The notes below the pieces were generated by a model, which did no database searches, was not told where the DNA came from, and saw nothing but the letters and a program-made list of their open reading frames with translations. A DNA stretch of 5,259 nucleotides from Actinomycetes bacterium (GTDB lineage: Bacteria; Actinomycetota; Acidimicrobiia; Acidimicrobiales; Acidimicrobiaceae), in assembly GCA_021819025.1 (NCBI GenBank), contig JAKASN010000180.1:1-5259 (forward strand), given 5' to 3'. The translations under genes and the position numbers were made by a program. This document shows, piece by piece, positions 1-3,983 of this stretch. The stretch's first letter is position 1. Each line of letters begins with the position of its first letter.

Positions 1-1
1 C

Positions 2-196
2 ATTGAGGATCGGTCGGACCCCGGCGCCACAGGAGTTGAGAGCCTTCGCGGCGCGATGTCGCGGGTAAACCAGCGGTGGGAGCCTGTGAATTTTACTGGC
101 GAGATCTATTTCTACGAGGCGGGAAACACTTTCTCTGTCGTAATCGTGAGGGGCAAGGTCGATGGCGTGATCCAACGGGTGCAGGACCGGAGGTGA
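2..196 (+). CDS. 3' end of an unidentified gene (partial, starts before the window)
   Basis: The frame is open from the first bases of the window to a TGA at 194-196, and most codons end in G or C, which supports real coding. The visible C-terminus reads about 64 residues and ends in a beta-rich pattern (EIYFYEAGNTFSVVIVRGKV) followed by a basic tail. I do not recognise the family. An internal ATG at 56 has no SD sequence nearby and the codon bias continues upstream of it, so I treat the gene as truncated by the window edge rather than starting there. Its last codons contain the SD sequence GGAGGTGA (189-196) of the next ORF, so it probably belongs to the same transcript as the AbiEii pair downstream. 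Confidence 0.55.
   Translation: MEDRSDPGATGVESLRGAMSRVNQRWEPVNFTGEIYFYEAGNTFSVVIVRGKVDGVIQRVQDRR
189..196 (+). promoter_or_regulatory. Strong Shine-Dalgarno sequence for the ORF at 201
   Basis: GGAGGTGA matches the anti-SD sequence over eight bases. The GGAGG core lies seven bases before the ATG at 201. It overlaps the last codons and stop of the preceding gene. It is too far from the TTG at 212 to serve that start, which argues that the ATG at 201 is the translated one. Confidence 0.7.
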
Positions 197-200
197 CGAA

Positions 201-311
201 ATGCAGATCGGTTGCGAGCGATCACTGTACGGTATGCTGCTAATTGGAGGAGACTGTCCGTTCCACTCACGGAACGAGAAAGTCGTCGTATTTCCAGGCG
301 GGTCTCGATGA
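201..311 (+). CDS. Small 36-residue ORF, translationally coupled to the AbiEii gene
   Basis: The ORF starts at an ATG with a near-perfect SD sequence. It ends at TGA 309-311, which overlaps the ATG of the nucleotidyltransferase gene at 308 in an ATGA. The peptide starts MQIGCERSLYG and ends in VVVFPGGSR. I recognise no domain, and codon bias is unremarkable. It may be a short leader whose translation delivers ribosomes to the weakly primed abiEii-like start, or the remnant of a longer gene such as a lost regulator or antitoxin. Seen: the SD sequence and the overlap. Inferred: that it is translated. Confidence 0.45.
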   Translation: MQIGCERSLYGMLLIGGDCPFHSRNEKVVVFPGGSR

Positions 312-991
312 TTGAATCAGTGCTCATGGCGGGCGTGGTGGATACTGCTTCAATCTTGGCTTCGTGGCCACCTATGCAGGAATTCTATCTGTCTGGTGGT
401 ACAGCTTTAGCTTTGCAGCAAGGACACCGTCAATCCCGGGATCTTGACTTTTTTACCCAACGCCCATTGTCTACATTGCCGGATTTGCCGGGAATGGACG
501 GGATGTTGAAGAGTTTTGCCCAGGTCGAATGGACGCAAAAGTCCCCGGATCAAATTCATTGGCGCCTCGATGGGGTTTCGGTCACCTTGCTTGCCTATCC
601 TTTTTCGCATGACTTCGGTTTTCGCGCCTGGCGGGGTCTAGCGGTGGCAGATGTGCATGATATCGCCGTGCAAAAAGCTTATACTGTGGGCCGACGCGCC
701 AACGCTCGCGATTACATTGATTTGCATGCCGTCCTCACGGCGGGCGTGGTGTCTCTCGATGCGTTGATTGGTCGTGCGCAAAACGCCTACGGGGAAGCCT
801 TTTCGCCGCGCTTATTTTTGCAGCAGCTCACTTACACGCGCGATCTTCCGGATCGGGACGACGCGATAGGGCTGCTGATCGAGCCGGAGTCATTCGACGT
901 GATTGCCCAAGATTTGCAAACCATGGTGCGGGATTGGGTTGAACAATATGCGCAGGTCCACCCCAGGCCTCGCGGAGGGCGACGACCATGA
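308..991 (+). CDS. AbiEii/AbiGii-type nucleotidyltransferase, probable toxin (227 aa)
   Basis: A cytoplasmic nucleotidyltransferase of the AbiEii (DUF1814) family. Characterised members are the toxin half of type IV-like toxin-antitoxin and abortive-infection systems. Residues 28-49 carry the family signature: LSGGTALAL, then GHRQSRDLDFF, with the GG and the metal-binding Asp45 and Asp47. The V-T-L strand at 92-94 and the late motif VQKAYTVGRRANARDYIDL (122-139, including Lys123, Arg134, Asp135 and Asp138) complete the fold. The frame is open up to a TTG at 212, but the extra 32 residues look non-coding, while family homology begins with a helix just after Met308, so I chose 308. Its own SD is weak (AGGCGGG), which fits coupling to the ORF before it. 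The stop overlaps the next start in ATGA. All key residues are present, so it is probably active. Confidence 0.85.
   Translation: MIESVLMAGVVDTASILASWPPMQEFYLSGGTALALQQGHRQSRDLDFFTQRPLSTLPDLPGMDGMLKSFAQVEWTQKSPDQIHWRLDGVSVTLLAYPFSHDFGFRAWRGLAVADVHDIAVQKAYTVGRRANARDYIDLHAVLTAGVVSLDALIGRAQNAYGEAFSPRLFLQQLTYTRDLPDRDDAIGLLIEPESFDVIAQDLQTMVRDWVEQYAQVHPRPRGGRRP
974..979 (+). promoter_or_regulatory. Shine-Dalgarno sequence for the AbiEii partner gene
   Basis: GGAGGG lies eight bases before the ATG at 988, inside the end of the nucleotidyltransferase gene. The partner therefore has its own strong ribosome entry as well as the ATGA overlap. This could let it be made in excess of the toxin, as expected for an antitoxin. 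Confidence 0.55.
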
Positions 992-1323
992 TCCTGCCCA
1001 CTTCTATTCAGCGCCTGTTTTACCGCTACCATGCAGATCGTCTGGATACCACAAAGCACGAGCCTCTCATTATCCAGACCGTTTTGGAGGACGGTTCGCT
1101 GGCCGATTGGTCCTGGCTGTTCGCGACCTATGGCTGGGATACGGTTCGCGATTGGGTCGCCGATCCGGTCCATGCAGCTCAATTGTCTCCTCGCGCGGAA
1201 TGGTTTTGGACCGGTGTCTTCTTGGGCAAGCCGCATGAAACGCCGCGGTGGGATGGTGGCAATCACCGTCGCATGGTTCCTGTGGATGCCTTGCCTGCTT
1301 GGTTGACAGACGAGCTTCGTTAG
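988..1323 (+). CDS. DUF6922-like partner of the AbiEii protein, probable antitoxin (111 aa)
   Basis: A small soluble protein starting at ATG 988, which overlaps the stop of the nucleotidyltransferase gene. A good SD sequence (GGAGGG, 974-979) lies eight bases upstream. The N-terminal half (LFYRYHADRLD, then IIQTVLEDGSLADWSWLFATYG, residues 10-49) resembles the short helical domain of DUF6922-type proteins that commonly sit next to AbiEii nucleotidyltransferases. The later segment LSPRAEWFW (66-74) is also typical of such partners. There is no winged helix of the AbiEi kind, so the pair is not a classical AbiE system. Gene order (toxin first, partner second) and tight coupling suggest an antitoxin, but no activity can be read from the sequence. 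The family name comes from pattern memory, not a search. Confidence 0.7.
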   Translation: MILPTSIQRLFYRYHADRLDTTKHEPLIIQTVLEDGSLADWSWLFATYGWDTVRDWVADPVHAAQLSPRAEWFWTGVFLGKPHETPRWDGGNHRRMVPVDALPAWLTDELR

Positions 1324-1421
1324 CAAGACCACCCACGCGGCCCGGTTTCGCCGTGCGATTGCAATTCCTGGATTTGAAGCACGCTGTTCAAGCACTGGGC
1401 ACACATGAACTCGTTGCGCAA
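1320..1421 (-). CDS. Doubtful small Cys-containing ORF downstream of the broken phosphoesterase
   Basis: Minus-strand frame starting at TTG 1421 (or ATG 1406) and ending in TAA at 1322-1320, which overlaps the stop of the convergent AbiEii partner gene. The peptide contains NEFMCAQCLNSVLQIQEL and ends in GWSC. The CxxC pair followed by an amphipathic helix looks protein-like, but there is no good SD sequence and the ORF is very short. It follows the phosphoesterase stop directly (11 bases to the TTG), so it may be a coupled small gene or the end of a frameshifted one. Low confidence. Confidence 0.2.
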   Translation of the reverse strand: MRNEFMCAQCLNSVLQIQELQSHGETGPRGWSC

Positions 1422-1432
1422 GTGCTTCGCGC

Positions 1433-1684
1433 TCAGCTCCCAACCGCGACGCTACGGATCGAGCCATCCGAGCCTCTTGAGTACAGCCGCCACCATCCAT
1501 AGCGCTCTCTCCCGCGTACAGCAGGGGGAACCGCGTTGAGGGCGTGCACCACGGTGTCGCCAATGGTAGCTTCGTAAAATGTGTGCATATGTCCGCAGAC
1601 GTGAAGCTTGGGTTTCAGTTCATCAGTTAGAACCCGGATCAATGCCTTGCCGGGGCCGCCGGATGAAACAGCGCTCTGATAGAA
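1433..1684 (-). pseudogene. C-terminal remnant of a calcineurin-like metallophosphoesterase
   Basis: The minus-strand frame ending in TGA at 1435-1433 encodes the closing part of a metallophosphoesterase. It has a lead-in helix (KALIRVLTDELKPKL), then the metal-binding motif HVCGHMH (codons around 1603-1583), then FYEATIGDTVVHALNAVPP and a final GWWRLYSRGSDGSIR strand pair. The two His of GHMH are the family's last metal ligands. Everything before SSGGPG (about 1666) stops resembling the family. The frame merely stays open to an ATG-like start at 1858 inside the ImmA gene, so no functional N-terminus is attached. The matching N-terminus lies 1.4 kb away at 3155 on the same strand. The upper boundary is uncertain by about 30 bases. 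Confidence 0.7.
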
Positions 1685-1685
1685 T
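1677..1685 (+). promoter_or_regulatory. Candidate extended -10 promoter for the ImmA operon
   Basis: TGATAGAAT fits the extended -10 pattern TGnTATAAT with one mismatch in the hexamer. No good -35 lies 17 bases upstream, which is acceptable for extended -10 promoters. Transcription would start near 1692, about 30 bases before the ATG at 1724. The element sits at the edge of the phosphoesterase remnant, at or next to the inferred junction. Confidence 0.35.
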
Positions 1686-1723
1686 GGTCGTGTTGAGGCG
1701 ACTCGGGAGAGAAGCAGACGGAG

Positions 1724-2272
1724 ATGACTACAGAATTTGCGCTCACGCGGGAGCAAGCTGAAAAAGAGGCTTCTCGACTTATCGAGAGCGAATGGAATGT
1801 GCCAGAACACGGTCTGCCAATCGACCCGATATTTATTGCACAGCGACTTGGAGTGCATGTGTATTCCATGGCTCTCAAGCCAGAGGTGGATGGGATGCTC
1901 AAGTTCGATAAGGTTGGGGAACCTCCGGTAATCTTTATCCCAAATGACGCTTCAAAGAATAGGCGGCGCTTTTCGGTGGCGCACGAGCTAGGCCATTTCA
2001 TCGCTCAACTCAGGATGGAGCCTAGTGGATCAACAAAAGTCCCGAAAACAGACGTTTTTTACCGCGATCCCGACTCTCGAACTGCAAAGAACCCTCTGGA
2101 GGTATTTAGCAACCAGTTTGCCGCGGCACTTCTAATGCCAGAGAACTATGTCCGTGCGTTAGTGACAGAGGGGAAGAGCGACTTGTCCCTTGCGCGCTAT
2201 TTCGAGGTATCACTTGAGGCGATTAGTCATCGCCTCAAGAATCTGGGCCTGTTAGCTGAAGCTACGAGGTAA
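1724..2272 (+). CDS. ImmA/IrrE-family zinc metallopeptidase (182 aa)
   Basis: A soluble zinc-dependent peptidase of the COG2856/ImmA-IrrE family. Known members cleave HTH repressors (ImmA on ImmR, IrrE on DdrO). The catalytic helix RRFSVAHELGHFIAQL (81-96) holds the HExxH zinc site at 87-91 with Glu88 as catalytic base. The second conserved helix, EVFSNQFAAALLMP (126-139), supplies the third ligand, Glu126. The usual short N-terminal part (DPIFIAQRLGVHVY, 34-47) and a C-terminal helical segment (LARYFEVSLEAISHRLKNLGLL) are present, so length and architecture are complete. An in-frame stop at 1694 and no other start make ATG 1724 the only choice, although SD support is weak (GGAG touches the ATG). 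There is no HTH repressor gene beside it. The next gene is a membrane protein six bases on. Substrate unknown. Confidence 0.9.
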   Translation: MTTEFALTREQAEKEASRLIESEWNVPEHGLPIDPIFIAQRLGVHVYSMALKPEVDGMLKFDKVGEPPVIFIPNDASKNRRRFSVAHELGHFIAQLRMEPSGSTKVPKTDVFYRDPDSRTAKNPLEVFSNQFAAALLMPENYVRALVTEGKSDLSLARYFEVSLEAISHRLKNLGLLAEATR

Positions 2273-2278
2273 CTCCCT

Positions 2279-2713
2279 ATGGCAAATGCTGAGGACTCAT
2301 CGGATTCTTCTCAGAACGAGGTAATCCAGCGAGCCTTAGCTGATCCGGTCGTGACAAAGGCAGCCCAAGCCAATCCCTCTCCCACATTGGTTTCCTCAGA
2401 GTCTGCCGAGGAATCCCTTTCCGGGAGAGCGGTACAGGATGTCCTAGACAGAAATATGGACCGCACCGAGCGTCAGGAGTTGATTCGTCAACGTAGTTGG
2501 TTCGCAATCGGATTGTTCGCGTTATTGGGGGCGCAACTGCTCTTCATGAACGTCGTGTTGATTCTGGTTGGAGTGCACGCTATCAGCCAGATAGATAATA
2601 CGACTCTCCGTTTCTACGTTACAGGATCACTTGGTGAAATCTTCGGGTTAGTCACAGTCGCCACTCGTTTTGTATTTTCCGACAAAAAACCTCTTGGTGA
2701 CCACGACAGTTAA
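2279..2713 (+). CDS. Two-TM membrane protein in operon with the ImmA-like peptidase (144 aa)
   Basis: The ATG lies six bases after the peptidase stop. GAGGT at 2266-2270, inside the peptidase's last codons, serves as SD sequence with good spacing, so the two genes form one operon. Residues 1-70 are polar, rich in Ser, Glu and Asp, and probably disordered then helical (AVQDVLDRNMDRTERQELIR). Residues 74-99 form a clear hydrophobic TM helix (WFAIGLFALLGAQLLFM and onward). A short loop with SQIDNTT follows, then a second, weaker TM helix at about 111-130. The tail is short and charged. I recognise no family. The long soluble N-terminus with a helical juxtamembrane stretch could be a sensor or the peptidase's substrate, and a membrane-active effector is also possible. 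These roles are inference from context only. Confidence 0.75.
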   Translation: MANAEDSSDSSQNEVIQRALADPVVTKAAQANPSPTLVSSESAEESLSGRAVQDVLDRNMDRTERQELIRQRSWFAIGLFALLGAQLLFMNVVLILVGVHAISQIDNTTLRFYVTGSLGEIFGLVTVATRFVFSDKKPLGDHDS

Positions 2714-2742
2714 GGTACGTTCGCGTCTGAAGATTTCCTGTC

Positions 2743-2757
2743 CATGAAATATTCATG
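2743..2757. repeat. 15-nt inverted repeat (CATGAA-ATA-TTCATG)
   Basis: A perfect 6-bp inverted repeat with a three-base centre, 30 bases after the stop of the membrane-protein gene. The run CATGAAATATTCATG is A+T-rich in a GC-rich setting. There is no following T tract, so it is not a standard terminator. It could be a protein-binding site or an end/attachment site of the inserted segment. The rest of 2714-2940 holds no gene that I can support. Confidence 0.4.
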
Positions 2758-2940
2758 CGGGGTATTTTCGGCACGAGCAGCACACCCCTTGTATTGCATT
2801 CTCGCGGGTTGTCGCGGCGTTTGAGCCCCGCAAAAGGCTAATTCCTGATTTTGCTCTCCTCTTGTTTGTGCTTTGCAGGACTCTATGGGCGCACAGGGCT
2901 TCTGTGATGGGGGGGTTGGAGGACGGAGTGCGGGGCGAAT

Positions 2941-3045
2941 CCACGAAGTCGATCCTCCGATCTGGTTCGCGCCCTCGATATCGACAACGGTGGCGTGGTT
3001 TACGACGCGGTCAAGCATCACCGTGGGCTGAGACACCGGCGCCAA
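2941..3045 (-). pseudogene. C-terminal remnant of an IS21-type IstB ATPase (probable)
   Basis: On the minus strand a G/C-ending frame encodes APVSQPTVMLDRVVNHATVV, then DIEGANQIGGSTSW. This resembles the end of IstB, the IS21 helper ATPase, whose C-terminus typically reads like 'amLDRLlHHa.Vv.i.G.SYRL'. The Leu-Asp-Arg, the helix with His and the VV-I-G turn are seen; the SYRL part has diverged. No ATPase Walker motifs, no istA and no clear IS end are in the window, so only a scar remains. It adjoins the metallophosphoesterase N-terminus at about 3045-3050 in another frame. The high codon bias shows the fragment came from real coding DNA. Family call made from memory of the motif. Confidence 0.45.
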
Positions 3046-3155
3046 AAAGGGTTCGCACCCGCCACCTCCAGCGCCTGAATTACCGACTCCCAGTGCCCGT
3101 GAACGTCTCCGATAGCGAGGAAGGTTGTTTCGGCAGAAGTGAATGTCGCAGCCAT
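3018..3155 (-). pseudogene. N-terminal remnant of the metallophosphoesterase
   Basis: The minus-strand ATG at 3155 opens a 45-codon frame: MAATFTSAETTFLAIGDVHG, then HWESVIQALEVAGANP. GDVHGHW (residues 16-22) is the first metal-binding motif of calcineurin-like phosphoesterases (Asp17 and His19 as ligands), and the strand before it and helix after it are as expected. Family resemblance stops at GANP (about 3048). The frame then runs nine more codons to a TGA at 3020-3018 through sequence that in another frame looks like IstB. The following metal motifs (GD, GNHE) are missing. The C-terminal half lies at 1684-1433 on the same strand. The gene starts 42 bases after the 127-aa gene, so both were probably one operon. 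Confidence 0.7.
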
Positions 3156-3197
3156 GGTTCCATTATGCAAGGTGGGCGTGACAGGGCGGAGGAGCAC

Positions 3198-3581
3198 TCA
3201 GTCCCACGCTTCGAAAATCGTGTCGGCGCGGTGATCGGCGATGGATGCGGGATCGCCGGTGGAGCGAGGGCGGGAGGCGATCACGCGGCGGTGGAGAGGT
3301 TGGGCCTGCACCCGGCGCGCGGCCTGTGAACGCTCGGCGGCGCCGTACACGCGATTCAATAGGTCGGCGAGGTGTCGGCACTGTTGCGGCGAGCCGTCGA
3401 AGTCTGGGTCGATCTGATGCAGGGCCGAGCGCAAGAGAAGCACGGGCGGTTGGGTCGAGGACATGCTCATCGCCACGGTGGAGATGACATTGAGGCCGTC
3501 TGGGGTCTCGGCGATGGCTGCGCCGGCAAGTTCGGAGTGATAGAGCTTTTCGATAATCATCGCATCGTACATGAACGCCAC
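3198..3581 (-). CDS. Hypothetical protein, 127 aa, upstream of the broken phosphoesterase
   Basis: Minus-strand ORF from ATG 3581 to TGA 3200-3198 with strongly G/C-ending codons. GGGGAG lies about eight bases before the start as SD sequence, so it looks like a genuine gene. The N-terminal half (MAFMYDAMIIEKLYHSELAG, later TPDGLNVISTVAMSM) looks like a small alpha/beta fold. Residues 65-90 (PQQCRHLADLLNRVYGAAER) form a helix, and the C-terminal 40 residues are Arg-rich and end in FEAWD. No TM segment or signal peptide. I do not recognise the family. Its operon partner on the same strand was the metallophosphoesterase, so it may have been an accessory to that enzyme and may now be orphaned. 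Confidence 0.6.
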   Translation of the reverse strand: MAFMYDAMIIEKLYHSELAGAAIAETPDGLNVISTVAMSMSSTQPPVLLLRSALHQIDPDFDGSPQQCRHLADLLNRVYGAAERSQAARRVQAQPLHRRVIASRPRSTGDPASIADHRADTIFEAWD

Positions 3582-3981
3582 TCCCCCGTCGGCCTAATTG
3601 CCTCCGCTTGCAGCGCCTGGGCCGGGCGACTACCACTTGGGTATCGGCAACCGCCTGGGCCGACCGTAGTTCTGCGAGCGGAGAACATTTAATACGTATG
3701 CACGCTTTGCGGACCTTTGATGGGCGGAGCTGGTTTGTGGCTGAGATGGTTGCAGGGCGGGCGGAGCGGACTCGGTGATGATCGTGATGTTCATTGCGGG
3801 CGGGGCGATAGCTGGGTTCTGAGTCGGGGCTTGGGGATGGGTCAATTGTCGCCCACACCCTTAGCAGTTCCATGAAATGGGCGCGGGTGAGGGCGATTCT
3901 CGGAGTTCTCAGAGCGTGCGAAGTGATGTTTCGAGGCGGGATCGGCGAGCGGCTACCAGGTTCGTTTTGGGTGCATACATA
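3582..3981. other. 400-bp divergent intergenic region
   Basis: It separates the minus-strand 127-aa gene from the plus-strand HTH gene, so it should hold promoters for both. I see an 8-bp palindrome ATACGTAT (3692-3699 region) and two copies of GTGCATAC in opposite orientation (minus strand 3703-3696, plus strand 3971-3978), each followed by an AT-rich stretch that could be a -10 region. A minus-strand frame at 3845-3630 (TTG start, Pro/Gln/Ser-rich) is open for 71 codons, but codon bias fades after its first half and there is no good start, so I do not call it a gene. The plus-strand HTH frame is also open here back to 3877 but looks non-coding. Confidence 0.4.
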
Positions 3982-3983
3982 AT
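3978..3983 (+). promoter_or_regulatory. Possible -10 box (CATAAT) at the HTH gene start
   Basis: CATAAT differs from TATAAT at one base. If used, transcription would begin near 3988-3990, at the second in-frame ATG, giving a leaderless mRNA. That would explain the lack of an SD sequence. No convincing -35 is visible. A similar CATAAT stands six bases before the phosphoesterase ATG on the minus strand (3167-3162). Confidence 0.25.

Noticed and set aside
212..307. Upstream extension of the nucleotidyltransferase to TTG 212
   Set aside because: Non-family, Arg-rich residues, SD too far away, and the SD instead serves ATG 201; ATG 308 gives the usual family start.
1334..1355. Hairpin CACG(C)GGC ... 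GCCGTG as terminator of the AbiEii operon
   Set aside because: The stem is short with a bulge and there is no T tract on either strand.
2810..2840. GC-rich stretch with TTTGAGCCCCGC resembling the 3' end of a tRNA or tmRNA
   Set aside because: No cloverleaf arms or CCA context can be built around it on either strand.
2753..2944. 63-codon minus-strand frame from a GTG, containing several Cys
   Set aside because: No SD sequence or family resemblance, and it overlaps the IstB-like fragment's end; likely open by chance in GC-rich DNA.
2959..3078. Plus-strand frame reading DLVRALDIDNGGVVYDAVKHH to a TGA, with G/C-ending codons
   Set aside because: No start codon upstream before a stop, and it lies antisense to the IstB-like and phosphoesterase fragments, whose motifs explain the bias.
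3630..3845. 71-codon minus-strand frame with TTG start
   Set aside because: No SD sequence, low-complexity Pro/Gln/Ser composition, fading codon bias and no recognisable motif; described only as part of the intergenic region.
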